In this document: positions 35,975 to 44,888 of the stretch, in pieces
How positions within the stretch are numbered: position 1 is the first letter of the stretch
How the letters are laid out: the number at the start of each line of letters is the position of its first letter
DNA from: Rhodoferax sp.
GTDB lineage: Bacteria > Pseudomonadota > Gammaproteobacteria > Burkholderiales > Burkholderiaceae_C
Reading direction: 5' to 3'
DNA: 64,000 nucleotides
NCBI GenBank assembly: GCA_024236015.1
Contig: JACKLK010000005.1
Coordinates: 248,001-312,000, forward strand
Program-made: the position numbers and the translations under genes
The notes under the pieces: model-generated
What the model saw: the letters and a program-made list of their open reading frames with translations, nothing else
What the model was told of the DNA's origin: nothing
Databases searched by the model: none

Positions 35975-36927
35975 GGCCGGCTCCACGGAAAGAACACCGG
36001 CACGCGGCGCATGTAGTCGGCATAGGCCGGCTTGGACTTCTGCAGGTAACGTTCCTGCATCGGTGTGGCTGAACCGGCGCTCATGAACCAGGTCACGTAC
36101 AGCGGGCAGACCAGCGCCAGCCAACCCCAGGGATGGACCAGGGCCAGGGCCGCAAAACTCCACCACACGACCGATTCGCCGAAGTAGTTCGGATGCCGCG
36201 ACAAGGCCCATACGCCGGTGTCGAGCACCTTGCTGCGGTCGGTGCGCGTGCGCTTGAACCGCTCGAGCTGCAGGTCGGCGATGGCCTGGAAGCCGAACCC
36301 GACGGCGAACAGCAGCAGCGCCAGTGCGTGTTGCCAGCCCAACGGCTGGGCACCGGCCGCGACGGCCGCCACCAGGCCGATCGACCACAACCAGATCATC
36401 ACGCCCTGCATCGCAAACACCTGGAAGAAACTCCACCACCACCAGTGGCGGCCGAAGCGCTTGCGCCAGGCCGCGTAACGGGCGTCCTCGCCGTGGCCGG
36501 CGTTGCGCAGCCCAATATGCAGCGACATGCGGGTCGACCACAGGCCGACCATGGCCGCGAGCAGGATTTCATGGGGCGACCAGCTGCCGCGCATCACCAG
36601 CAGCGCCAGCACCGGAACGGCCGCCGCCATCGGATAGGCGACGTCCATGATGCCGGCGTCGCGCCGGGCCAGGCTGATCAGCCAGACCAGGGTCAGCAGC
36701 GCGCCGTTGATCACGGCGGCCTTCAGGTAGAGCGACAGGAAGAAGTCGCCGGGCCAGTCGGCGCGGCTGAAGCCCCACCACAGGCCGATCGCCAATGCGG
36801 CAGCCGGCATCACGAACTCGCGCGGCGTGCCGACGCGCAGTGCCGGCTGGCGGCGAAACACGAGCAGGGCCAGCACCCAGGCGAGCCACAACGCCGCGGC
36901 GGCGGCGACCAGCGTGGTCTTGATCAT
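35971..36927 (-). CDS. DUF1295 membrane protein (steroid 5-alpha-reductase-like fold)
   Basis: 318 residues, mostly hydrophobic with about seven to nine membrane segments. The C-terminal signature DTGVWALSRHPNYFGESVVWW is the conserved nucleotide-binding part of the steroid-reductase/isoprenylcysteine methyltransferase superfamily, and RKRFGRHWWWWSFFQVF precedes it. DUF1295 members are thought to reduce enone double bonds or act on isoprenoid-like lipids, but bacterial roles are mostly untested. In this cluster an enone reductase acting on a terpenoid-like ketone is plausible. It overlaps by four bases with genes on both sides. Confidence 0.85.
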   Translation of the reverse strand: MIKTTLVAAAAALWLAWVLALLVFRRQPALRVGTPREFVMPAAALAIGLWWGFSRADWPGDFFLSLYLKAAVINGALLTLVWLISLARRDAGIMDVAYPMAAAVPVLALLVMRGSWSPHEILLAAMVGLWSTRMSLHIGLRNAGHGEDARYAAWRKRFGRHWWWWSFFQVFAMQGVMIWLWSIGLVAAVAAGAQPLGWQHALALLLFAVGFGFQAIADLQLERFKRTRTDRSKVLDTGVWALSRHPNYFGESVVWWSFAALALVHPWGWLALVCPLYVTWFMSAGSATPMQERYLQKSKPAYADYMRRVPVFFPWSRP

Positions 36928-38414
36928 GCCGGCCTGCCGCTGAGCAACCCGTCGCGCAGGTCCGCACCGGGGGCCCAGCAGGAGTGGGTGCCGCTGCACA
37001 GCTTGTGCGGCAGTGCGATGCGGCATACCGGCCCGTCGGAAAAGCGCTTGCAGTCGATCAGCAGCGCCTCGGAGCCCTGGGTGTTTTCGTTGGTGACGAA
37101 GGTCACCAGGTAACCGTCGTCCTCGTCCTTGGCGCCGATGCGTGGCGCAAACGGCGCCTCGCTGGCGAACTGCCCGTCCGGCAGCCGCACCTCCCACGAC
37201 TCCCCGGTCTGCAGGTCGTGCTTGACGTAGCCATGGAACAGGAACCAGCCCGGCACCTGCACCGCGCTGTACGCGTAGCGGTACGGCTTGCCGGCGTAGC
37301 GCTGGTTGAACATGCCGAATTCCAGCGTGCGATCGTCCAGCCGTTGTTCGGTGGTCGTGCCGGTCTTGAGGTTGAAGCGCCAGCGGTGCAGCCGGGTCTT
37401 CATCTTGTACTGGTCCAGGTAGGACATCATGCGCTCGTAGCCCTTGGGCGCGCCGTCGAAGTTCTTGGGTTCGGGTTCCTCCTCGAAATATCCGTCGAGG
37501 ATGATCTCGTCGCCCTGTTCGTAGGCGTTGAGCCAATGCAGCACGAAGGTGGGCGCAGCCTCGAACCAGCGGATGTCCTGCACCTGGCCGCGGCGCGGGA
37601 TGATGGCGAAACGCGAGGGCAGCTCGGGGTGGAACTTCACCACGTGCTTGCCCTGCTTGAGCAGTTCCGGATCCCAGAACAGCGGAAAGTCGTTGAGGAT
37701 GGCGAAATGCTCGGTGAACGCCATGTCGTGCGGCAGGCGCGGTCCCGGCAGCGGGATCGGCACGTAGTGCACCAGCCGGTCGTGCCGGTCGACCACGCCG
37801 TAGTGCATGTAGGGCGCGTGCTTGGAGTAGTTGAAGAACAGCAGCTCGCCGGTGGCCTCGTCGACCTTCATGTGGGCGGAGATCCCGTCCAGCGGCGACC
37901 AGGGTGGAATACCCAGCTGCTCCAGCGTCATCGGATCGAGCCGGTAGCCTTCGCCGCATTGGTAATAGGCGGTCAGCGCCTTGCCCGCATGCACGACCAC
38001 GTCGGTGCTCGATGCGTCCTTGATCGCGCCGTGTGCACCCCAGCCCGGCCGCGTCGACAGCGCGGGGTCTTCCATCAGCCCGGCCCACAATCGCCGGTTG
38101 GCCTCGATCTCGGCGCCCAGGCCCTTGGTCTGCACGAAGCGGTTGCGGTAGTGCGCCCGGCCGTCGCGCAGGGCCAGCATGTGGATCATGCCGTCGCCAT
38201 CGAACGGGTGGTAACGCCCGATCGACCGGTAGACCGGGTTCTGGGTATTGCGCAGGTAGACCCCGTCGATGTCGGTGGGGATGCTGCCGGACAACACCGT
38301 CAGGTCGGTGGCGTCGACCTCCTCGAGCAAGGGCGTCCATGCGCCTTGCAGATACGGGTGGTCGCCGGCCTCGATGTCGCTGCGCAGCGTGCGGATATGC
38401 GTGACGGTGCTCAA
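36924..38414 (-). CDS. Carotenoid cleavage oxygenase family protein (CCD-D)
   Basis: 496 residues. The four iron-binding histidines of the family are in place: His181 (GISAHMKVD), His229 (LPHDMAF), His293 (FVLHWLN) and His477 (SGTHSCW). The family phrase FDGDGMIHM and the turn LRNTQNPVY are also present. Such enzymes cut an isolated or stilbene-type C=C with oxygen to give two carbonyls. CCD-D groups with CCD-C (shared FTEHxAIxNDFPLFWDPELL), not with the other two. It follows the tandem-HxlR gene by 15 bp and overlaps the DUF1295 start. The substrate is unknown. Confidence 0.9.
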   Translation of the reverse strand: MSTVTHIRTLRSDIEAGDHPYLQGAWTPLLEEVDATDLTVLSGSIPTDIDGVYLRNTQNPVYRSIGRYHPFDGDGMIHMLALRDGRAHYRNRFVQTKGLGAEIEANRRLWAGLMEDPALSTRPGWGAHGAIKDASSTDVVVHAGKALTAYYQCGEGYRLDPMTLEQLGIPPWSPLDGISAHMKVDEATGELLFFNYSKHAPYMHYGVVDRHDRLVHYVPIPLPGPRLPHDMAFTEHFAILNDFPLFWDPELLKQGKHVVKFHPELPSRFAIIPRRGQVQDIRWFEAAPTFVLHWLNAYEQGDEIILDGYFEEEPEPKNFDGAPKGYERMMSYLDQYKMKTRLHRWRFNLKTGTTTEQRLDDRTLEFGMFNQRYAGKPYRYAYSAVQVPGWFLFHGYVKHDLQTGESWEVRLPDGQFASEAPFAPRIGAKDEDDGYLVTFVTNENTQGSEALLIDCKRFSDGPVCRIALPHKLCSGTHSCWAPGADLRDGLLSGRPA

Positions 38415-38429
38415 GGTGCTGCTCCTGGC

Positions 38430-39392
38430 TCAGGGTTGTGGTGCGGATGCGGGCGGCGCCATGGCGACGTCCCAGGGTTTGACGGCTTCGCCGCAATGGC
38501 TGCAGGCCACCTGTGGCGTGAAGGGCTGGCCGCAGGTCTTGTGCACCGGCCGGATCGAGCTGGGCTGGTGCAGGTATTCGCGGGCGGCCCAGGTGGAAAA
38601 ACACACCAGGTAGCCGAACAGGTCGCGGCTCGCGGGCGTGAGCCGGTAGACAGTGCGCCGGGCATCGTGGGTGTCGGGCTGCGCGAGCAGCAGGCCGGCC
38701 TCGACCATGCCGCTGAGCCGGCGCGCCAGCACGCTGCTGGCAATGCCCAGCACGTGCACCAGCTGGTCGAAATAGTGGCAACCCAGCACCACGGCGGTCA
38801 CGATCATCAGCGACCATCGGTCCACGCGCAGGCCCAGTCCCATGCTGGCCGCGCCCTGGCTGGCCAGCCGCGCCGCGCGTCCGGCCCGGGCCGACTGCGC
38901 CAGCAGCCGCGCATTGGGCTTGAGCGTGAGCTGCAGGTCGTTGATGCCGACCTTGTCCCCGCAGGCGGCGCAGGTCAGTGTCGGCACGAAGCGATGGCCG
39001 CAGGTCTTGTGGAACAAGGTGTCGGGCAGTTGCGAGCGCCGGCTGCCCCAGCGCTGCTCCCACAACCAGACCATCAGCACGTGCGGGTACAGCTTCATGC
39101 CCGCCGCCGTCAGGTGGTAGGCCATGCGGCGTGGCCGTTCCTGGTAGACACGCTGGCGCATCAGGCCCAGCGCCACCAGCGTCTTGAGCCGGTTGGCCAG
39201 CGTGGGCCGCGGGATGCCGAGCCGGGTCTGCCAGTCGTCGAAGCGGTTGACACCGGTGAACGCGCCCATCATCACGGCCATGGTCCAGCGCTCGCCGAGC
39301 ACCATCAGGCCGTGGTTCAGCGTGCTGCTGGCCAACGCATCGCGCGTCAGGTCCAGATCCGGCGCGTAGGACAGCGCGGGCGACGGAGCCAT
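38430..39392 (-). CDS. Tandem HxlR-domain transcriptional regulator
   Basis: 320 residues made of two HxlR winged-helix domains in one chain. Domain 1 (about 25-115) has GERWTMAVMMGAF and TLANRLKTLVALGLM; domain 2 (about 185-270) has VDRWSLMIVTAVV and SVLARRLSGMVEAGLL. Each is followed by a short HKTCG tail with a possible zinc ribbon: Cys131, Cys141 and Cys144, then Cys287, Cys297 and Cys300. HxlR proteins are normally single-domain dimers, so this is a covalent pseudo-dimer. It is the only regulator inside the 25-kb cluster and probably controls it. Confidence 0.87.
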   Translation of the reverse strand: MAPSPALSYAPDLDLTRDALASSTLNHGLMVLGERWTMAVMMGAFTGVNRFDDWQTRLGIPRPTLANRLKTLVALGLMRQRVYQERPRRMAYHLTAAGMKLYPHVLMVWLWEQRWGSRRSQLPDTLFHKTCGHRFVPTLTCAACGDKVGINDLQLTLKPNARLLAQSARAGRAARLASQGAASMGLGLRVDRWSLMIVTAVVLGCHYFDQLVHVLGIASSVLARRLSGMVEAGLLLAQPDTHDARRTVYRLTPASRDLFGYLVCFSTWAAREYLHQPSSIRPVHKTCGQPFTPQVACSHCGEAVKPWDVAMAPPASAPQP

Positions 39393-39409
39393 CGCAGTCG
39401 AACAGCCGC

Positions 39410-40645
39410 TCAGGCGTCGCGCGCGACGACGAAACTGGCCACGGTGGCGCAGGAGCCGCCGATGTTGAGCGTCTGGATACGCCGGGCGCCGTCGATCTGC
39501 ATGTCGCCGGCCTGGCCGCAGACCTGGCGGGCCGCGTCGAACAGCATGCGGGCCCCGGTGGCCCCCACCGGGTGGCCGCAGCCGATCAGGCCGCCGCTCA
39601 TGTTGATCGGGCAGCTGCCGCCGCGTTCGATCCGGCCGTCCTCGATCGCCTGCCAGCTCTGGCCGGGCGGCGTCAGCCCCAGATGGTCGATCGCCATGTA
39701 TTCGGTGGTCGTGAAGCAGTCGTGGGTCTCGACGCCGTCCATCGCATCGATGCCCGACACGCCGGCGCGGCGCCAGGCGTCCTCGATGGTCTGGCGAACG
39801 TGCGGGAACACATAGGGCGCGTCGGCGCTGCGCGCAAGCTTGTCCTTCAGGCGCAGCCCGGCGTTGCGGTGGCCCCAGCCGGCAATACGCGGCAAGGTGT
39901 CCAGCGTCGTGCCGCTGCGCTGCGCGTGGGCACGCGCGAACTCGGCGCTGGCCAGCACCACGGCACAGGCGCCGTCGGTGATCTGGCCGCAGTCCTGGCG
40001 CCGCGATCCCGGCTCGATGACCGGGTTGGCCTGGTCGTCGTCGGTGAAGCTCGCGGCGTCGAACTGCCACTTGCGGGTCTGCGCCAGCGGATTGCGCCTG
40101 GCGTTGCCGTAGTTCAGCTCGGCGATGCGGTTGAGGTACTTGCGATCGAGTCCGTAGCGCTTGTCGTATTCGCCGGCCAGCAGGCCGAACGCGGCCGGCC
40201 ACATGAAGGTGCAGGCGATGTCCTCATGGCCTTGCCATGCCGCGGCATTCTGGTTCGCCGACGCCTGGTCGCCCGGCAGGTTCTTGAATTCCTCGACACC
40301 GAGCACCAGCACGCAGTCGTAGCGCCCGGCTTCGATCTCGGCCATCGCGGAGAGGATGGCCAGCGACGACGAGGCGCAGGCTCCTTCGTGGCGCATCGCC
40401 GGCACGCCCCACAGTTCGGGCACGACCTGCGCGACCATCGCGCCCAGGTGCGCCTGCTGGCGCTGCAGTTCGCCGAAGGCATTGCCCACGTGGATGCTCT
40501 GGACCTGGCCGGCGTCGAGCCCGCTCGCTTGCAGCGCGCCCAGCGTGGCCTCGCGCATCATGTCCGAGAGGTCCTGGCCGTTGCGCGACCAGGCTTTCGC
40601 GAAGTCGGTCTGGTAGCCGCCGAGGATGTAGGTGCTTGTCGCCAT
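39410..40645 (-). CDS. Thiolase-like protein, lipid-transfer/SCPx type
   Basis: 411 residues. The nucleophile Cys lies in HEGACASSSLAILSAM. The histidine motifs are VETHDCFTTTEY and LIGCGHPVGATGARM. This HDCF-type pattern is that of the SCP-x/lipid-transfer-protein branch, whose members act in steroid side-chain and terpenoid breakdown as thiolases or retro-aldolases, often with a DUF35 partner; no DUF35 gene is seen here. It follows CCD-C by 16 bp and precedes the HxlR gene by 17 bp. Confidence 0.87.
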   Translation of the reverse strand: MATSTYILGGYQTDFAKAWSRNGQDLSDMMREATLGALQASGLDAGQVQSIHVGNAFGELQRQQAHLGAMVAQVVPELWGVPAMRHEGACASSSLAILSAMAEIEAGRYDCVLVLGVEEFKNLPGDQASANQNAAAWQGHEDIACTFMWPAAFGLLAGEYDKRYGLDRKYLNRIAELNYGNARRNPLAQTRKWQFDAASFTDDDQANPVIEPGSRRQDCGQITDGACAVVLASAEFARAHAQRSGTTLDTLPRIAGWGHRNAGLRLKDKLARSADAPYVFPHVRQTIEDAWRRAGVSGIDAMDGVETHDCFTTTEYMAIDHLGLTPPGQSWQAIEDGRIERGGSCPINMSGGLIGCGHPVGATGARMLFDAARQVCGQAGDMQIDGARRIQTLNIGGSCATVASFVVARDA

Positions 40646-40661
40646 GGTGTCGTGTCCTTGT

Positions 40662-42149
40662 CTACGTGGGGAATCCTGCCGCGTCCGAGCGGATCTCGCT
40701 GGCGTCGGCCCAGCAGGCATGGGTGCCGCTGCTGATCGGGTGCGGCAACACGATGCGCGCCACCGGGCCGGCGGCGATGTCGCGGGCATCGAGCACGATG
40801 CACTCCGAGCTGCGGGTGTTCATGTCGGTGACGAAACTCACGACATATCCGTCGTCTTCGCTGCGCGCGTCGGTGGCCGGCGCCATCGGCGACTCGCTGC
40901 CGAACCGGCCTTCGCCGAACCGGTAGGTCTGCGTGTCGCCGCTGGCATGGTCGAAGCGCGTGATGCCGTCGAACAGGAACGAACCGGGGTGTGCCACCAT
41001 GTTGTACGAATACCGGTACGGCCGCCCCCAGTGGCGGGCATTGATCATGCCGAATTCCAGCGGCAGGTCGGAAAGGCGCTGCTCGGTCGTCGTGCCGGTG
41101 CGCAGGTTGAAGCGCCAGGCATACAGTGTCGGTCCGTAACGCTCCGGGCCGAGCGTGGTGCCGGTGTTGTCAAAGCCGCCTTCGCCGTTGCCGCGCGTGG
41201 GCAGCGGCGTCTTCTGGTGGAAACCGTGCAGCACGATCTCGTCGCCTTCCTCCCAGGCGTTGAGCCAGTGCAGCACGTAGGTGGGGCTGGCCTCGAACCA
41301 GCGTACGTCGCCGGGCTTGCCGCGGCGCGGCACGATGCCGAAACGCGAGGGCAGCTCCGGGCGGTAGACCACCTTGTGCTTGCCCTGGGCGAGCAGCTCG
41401 GGGTCCCAGAACAGCGGGAAGTCGTTGACGATGGCGTAGTGCTCGGTGAAGGCCATGTCGTGCGGCAAGCGGGGCCCGGGCAAGGGGATCGGCACATAGT
41501 GCACCAGCGTGTCGTTGGCATCGACGACGCCGAAATGCATGTAGGGCGCCTGCTTGGAATAGTTGAAGAACAGCAGCTCGCCGGTGCGCGGGTCGACCTT
41601 GGGATGGGCCGAGATGCCGTCCGGCATGACGGCGTCGCCCCACGGTGCCACGCCCTTGAACGCCAGCGTGGCGGCGTCCATGCGGTAGGGCTCGCCGCAT
41701 TGGTAGAAGGTGGCCAGCGCACTGCCGGCATGCACGATCACGTCGGTGGCCGCGCTGTCGCGCAGGCCGCCGCGCGCTCCCCAGCCGGGACGCTTGGCCA
41801 GGCGCGGGTTGTCGATCAGGCCGGCGTACAGGGCCGCGCCGGCGGCCTGCTCCTCGACGAAGGCCTTGGTCGGCACGAAGCGGTTGCGGTATTCGCAGCG
41901 CCCGTCGTGGAAGCGCATCATGTGCAGCATGCCGTCGCCGTCGAACGCGTGGTACCGCCCCAGCGGCTGGTGCACCGGATTCTGCGTGTTGCGCAGGTAC
42001 ACGCCATCGAGCCTGCGCGGCACGGTGCCGATCACGGTCAGCTCGCGTGCGTTGCATTCGACGTAGTTCGGTGCGAACACGCCGCTCATGAACGGATGCC
42101 CGTCGGGCACCAGCGTCGAGCGCACCGTGTTGACGACGTCAAGCTGCAC
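40662..42149 (-). CDS. Carotenoid cleavage oxygenase family protein (CCD-C)
   Basis: 495 residues from a GTG start supported by GGAGG six bases upstream; the start overlaps the end of the previous gene by 11 bases. Iron ligands are His182 (GISAHPKVD), His230 (LPHDMAF), His294 (YVLHWLN) and His477 (SGTHACW). It is the closest relative of CCD-D, sharing VYLRNTQNPV, the ISAH region and the C-terminus, so the pair probably arose by duplication within the cluster and may handle related substrates or successive cuts. No signal peptide. Confidence 0.9.
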   Translation of the reverse strand: MQLDVVNTVRSTLVPDGHPFMSGVFAPNYVECNARELTVIGTVPRRLDGVYLRNTQNPVHQPLGRYHAFDGDGMLHMMRFHDGRCEYRNRFVPTKAFVEEQAAGAALYAGLIDNPRLAKRPGWGARGGLRDSAATDVIVHAGSALATFYQCGEPYRMDAATLAFKGVAPWGDAVMPDGISAHPKVDPRTGELLFFNYSKQAPYMHFGVVDANDTLVHYVPIPLPGPRLPHDMAFTEHYAIVNDFPLFWDPELLAQGKHKVVYRPELPSRFGIVPRRGKPGDVRWFEASPTYVLHWLNAWEEGDEIVLHGFHQKTPLPTRGNGEGGFDNTGTTLGPERYGPTLYAWRFNLRTGTTTEQRLSDLPLEFGMINARHWGRPYRYSYNMVAHPGSFLFDGITRFDHASGDTQTYRFGEGRFGSESPMAPATDARSEDDGYVVSFVTDMNTRSSECIVLDARDIAAGPVARIVLPHPISSGTHACWADASEIRSDAAGFPT

Positions 42150-43158
42150 GCCGTGCCTCCGGTTCGCTTGGCTGGGCGGCCGGCTGTGCCGTCGCCGCCG
42201 CGCGTGTGGCCAGCCGCTGGCAGGCCTGGCGGTATTCGGCCTCGAGCCGGTCGACCACGTCGGCGACCGCCTCGACCCGCTTGATCGCCCCCACGCCCTG
42301 GCCGGCCGCCCACACGTCCTTCCACTTCTTGGCGCCGATGGTCTGGTTGCTGTCGTAGTTGCGCGAGGGCGCCGAAGGCATGTTGTCCGGGTCCAGGCCG
42401 TTGGCGCGCAACGAGGGCTTGAGCCAGCTGGCGGGCGTGCCGGTGATGCCGGCGCTGATGATGATGTCCTCGACCGTGCTGTCCACCAGCATCTGCTTGT
42501 AGGCATCGGGCGCCATGCTCTCGACGGTCGGAATGAAACGCGTGCCCATGTAGACGAAGTCCGCCCCCGCCGCGATCGCGCCGGCCACGCCCCAGCCGTC
42601 GCTGATGCCGCCGCCGACGACGAGCTGGCCGTCGAAGAATTCCCGCACCGCGCTGACAAAGGCAAACGGGGAGATCGAGCCGGTATGGCCACCCGCGCCG
42701 CTGGACACGCAGGCCAGGCCGTCGGCGCCCGCAGCCACCGCCTTGCGCGCCAGCGCGATGCTGGTCACGTCGGCGATCACCTTGCCGCCGTACGCCTGCA
42801 CGACGGCGATCGCCGGTTTCGGACTGCCCAGCGCGGTCACCACCACCGGCGGCCGGTAACGCGCGATCAGTTCCAGGTCTTCCGGCAACCGGGTGTTGGA
42901 CGAGTGTGTGACCAGGTTGGCGCACCACGGACCGATGGTGTCAGCCGCTTGCTCGTCGCGGGCCCGGGCCAGGCCCTCGGTGATCTGCCGCATCCAGGCA
43001 TCGAGCTCGCTGATCGGGCGCGCATTCGGGGTCGGAAAGGCGCCGATGATGCCGGCCTTGCAGGCCGCCAGCACCAGCGCGGGGCCGGAGATCAGGAACA
43101 TCGGCGCGGCGAACACCGGCAGCCGCAACGCAAAGGGGAGGGACGTGTCCATCGCCAT
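42139..43158 (-). CDS. Nitronate monooxygenase (2-nitropropane dioxygenase) family flavoprotein
   Basis: 339 residues. A TIM-barrel FMN protein: LPVFAAPMFLISGPALVLAACKAG at the N-terminus, then the SSGAGGHTGS active-site loop and the FMN phosphate site VVGGGISDGWGVAGA. Family members oxidise nitronates, but several NMO-like enzymes in steroid and terpenoid catabolism act as flavin reductases or dehydrogenases of CoA thioesters. In this cluster the second role is the more likely. It lies three bases after the Bug gene and overlaps CCD-C. Confidence 0.87.
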   Translation of the reverse strand: MAMDTSLPFALRLPVFAAPMFLISGPALVLAACKAGIIGAFPTPNARPISELDAWMRQITEGLARARDEQAADTIGPWCANLVTHSSNTRLPEDLELIARYRPPVVVTALGSPKPAIAVVQAYGGKVIADVTSIALARKAVAAGADGLACVSSGAGGHTGSISPFAFVSAVREFFDGQLVVGGGISDGWGVAGAIAAGADFVYMGTRFIPTVESMAPDAYKQMLVDSTVEDIIISAGITGTPASWLKPSLRANGLDPDNMPSAPSRNYDSNQTIGAKKWKDVWAAGQGVGAIKRVEAVADVVDRLEAEYRQACQRLATRAAATAQPAAQPSEPEARRAA

Positions 43159-43161
43159 GGC

Positions 43162-44148
43162 TTATTGCGTCGCCTTGAAGCCGGAGATCTTCACGGCTTC
43201 CGCCCAGCGCGCCGACTCGGCCTGGTAGAAACTCTGGAACTCCTGCGGCGTGGTGGCCAGCGGCTCGAAGCCGACCGGATACCACTTGTCCTTGATCTCC
43301 TGGCTGCGCAAGGCCTTGCCGAACTCGGTGTTCAGCCGGGCGACGATGGCGTCCGGCGTGCCGGCCGGCGCGGCCAGGCCGGCCCAGATGAAGATGTCCA
43401 TGTCGGGGTAACCCTGCTCGCGGAACGTCGCCAGGTTGGGCATGTGGCTCGAGCGCGTGGGCGTCGTGATGGCCAGCACCTTGAGCTTGCCCGACTCCAC
43501 GTGCTGCTTGACCGCCATCATCGGAACGAAGGCGGCGTTCACCGTGCCCGAGAGCAGGGCGGTCACCGCCGGCGGCGTGCCGTTGAACGGCACGTGCAGC
43601 ATGTCGATGCCCGCGCGCTTGTTCAGGATCACGCCGGCGAAGTGCGACGAGTTGCCGGCCGTGAACGAGGCGAACGACACCTTGCCCGGGTTGGCCTTGG
43701 TCCACTTCACGAACTCCGCGACGTTGCTGGCCGGCACGTCCGCATGGACGGCCATCACCATCGCCGCGCCGAGAAAATTGGACACCGGCTTGAAGTGCTT
43801 GTCCGGGTCGTACGGCAGGCTGGTGAAGGTGTGCGGGTTGATCGTGAACATGCTGGTGTTGCACAGCAGCAGCGTGTAGCCGTCGGGCGGGGCCTGCATC
43901 ACGGTCTGCGCGGCGATGATGCCCGAGCCGCCGGGCTTGGCGTCGACCAGGATGGGCTGTCCGGTGTTGGCCTTGAACACCTCGCCGACCTGGCGCAAGG
44001 CGTTGTCCAGCGTGTTGCCGGCCGCGAACGGCACGACGACCCGGACCGGTCGGTCGGGGAAGCCGGATTGTTGGGCACGGGCCAGTGGCCATGCGAGGCT
44101 TGTGCCGGCGGCGGCCAGTGCGGTGACGATGGTGCGGCGTTGAATCAT
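43162..44148 (-). CDS. Bug-family (tripartite tricarboxylate transporter) substrate-binding protein
   Basis: 328 residues. A signal peptide (MIQRRTIVTALAAAGTSLAWPLARAQQ, cleavage near residue 25) precedes the Bug fold: FPDRPVRVVVPFAAGNTLDNALR and LVDAKPGGSGIIAAQTVMQAPPDGYTLL. Bug proteins capture carboxylates or amides in the periplasm of Burkholderiales. No TctA/TctB membrane genes lie near it, as is common for orphan Bug proteins. Its ATG overlaps the upstream hydrolase stop (ATGA), so it belongs to the catabolic operon and probably binds a pathway compound. Confidence 0.9.
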   Translation of the reverse strand: MIQRRTIVTALAAAGTSLAWPLARAQQSGFPDRPVRVVVPFAAGNTLDNALRQVGEVFKANTGQPILVDAKPGGSGIIAAQTVMQAPPDGYTLLLCNTSMFTINPHTFTSLPYDPDKHFKPVSNFLGAAMVMAVHADVPASNVAEFVKWTKANPGKVSFASFTAGNSSHFAGVILNKRAGIDMLHVPFNGTPPAVTALLSGTVNAAFVPMMAVKQHVESGKLKVLAITTPTRSSHMPNLATFREQGYPDMDIFIWAGLAAPAGTPDAIVARLNTEFGKALRSQEIKDKWYPVGFEPLATTPQEFQSFYQAESARWAEAVKISGFKATQ

Positions 44149-44888
44149 GGTGTCTCCTTGTCGTGGTTTGTGGTGGGGCGAACGGATGCGACCAGCGCCA
44201 GCAATGCCTGGGCCAGTTCGGCGGGTTGTTCGAGCGGACTCTGGTGTCCGGACGACTCCAGCCAGGTCAGGCGCGCGCCGGGAATCAGCGCGGCCAGATC
44301 CTCGGATGCTGCGGGCGGCGTGACCTTGTCCTCGCGCCCGCAGACGATGCAGGTCGGGATGGCCAGCTGCGCCAGCATGGCCCGGTGGTCGGCGCGCGCG
44401 ACGATGGCGCGGATCTGGCGGATCGCGGCCTCGGCACCGACCGCATGCATCATCGCGCGCATGCCCTCGACCAGGTCGGTGCGCGCGTGGTGCTGCGGAT
44501 GCAGGCTGAACGCGATGATGCCGGCCACCGTGCGTTCGAAATTGAGCTCCAGCGCCGCGATGCTCTTGTCGCGGTTCAGCCGGGACGCCTCGGTCTCGAC
44601 CTGGGCCGAGGTGTCCACGAGGCCCAGCGCCTGCACGCGGGCACCGTGGCGCGCCAGCAGTTCGATCGCGACGTAGCCCCCCATCGAGAAGCCGGCCACG
44701 ACCAGCGGGGTGGCCGAGGGCAGGTCGGCAACCCGGGCCCAGGCGTCGTCGGCCATGGCGCCGATGCTGGACTGGGTCAGCACATCGGCCACCCGCACGT
44801 CGACGTCGTCGCCCAGGTGCGTGCGCACCGGGTCCCAGACCGCGGTCGTGTTGAACATGCCGGGGATCAGCAACAGCACGGGCTTCAT
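44145..44888 (-). CDS. Alpha/beta hydrolase
   Basis: 247 residues. The start VLLLIPGMFNTTAVW gives the oxyanion region, the nucleophile elbow is AGFSMGGYVAIE (Ser in GFSMGG), Asp is in TCIVCGREDKVTPP, and the catalytic His is in ESSGHQSPLEQP, so the triad is complete. Possible roles are ester, lactone or thioester hydrolysis of a pathway intermediate. Four-base overlaps link it to the AMP-ligase upstream and the Bug gene downstream. Confidence 0.87.
   Translation of the reverse strand: MKPVLLLIPGMFNTTAVWDPVRTHLGDDVDVRVADVLTQSSIGAMADDAWARVADLPSATPLVVAGFSMGGYVAIELLARHGARVQALGLVDTSAQVETEASRLNRDKSIAALELNFERTVAGIIAFSLHPQHHARTDLVEGMRAMMHAVGAEAAIRQIRAIVARADHRAMLAQLAIPTCIVCGREDKVTPPAASEDLAALIPGARLTWLESSGHQSPLEQPAELAQALLALVASVRPTTNHDKETP

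Noticed and set aside
36984..39815. A 943-codon plus-strand open frame over CCD-D and the HxlR gene
   Set aside because: Antisense shadow; the minus-strand genes carry all expected catalytic and DNA-binding motifs.
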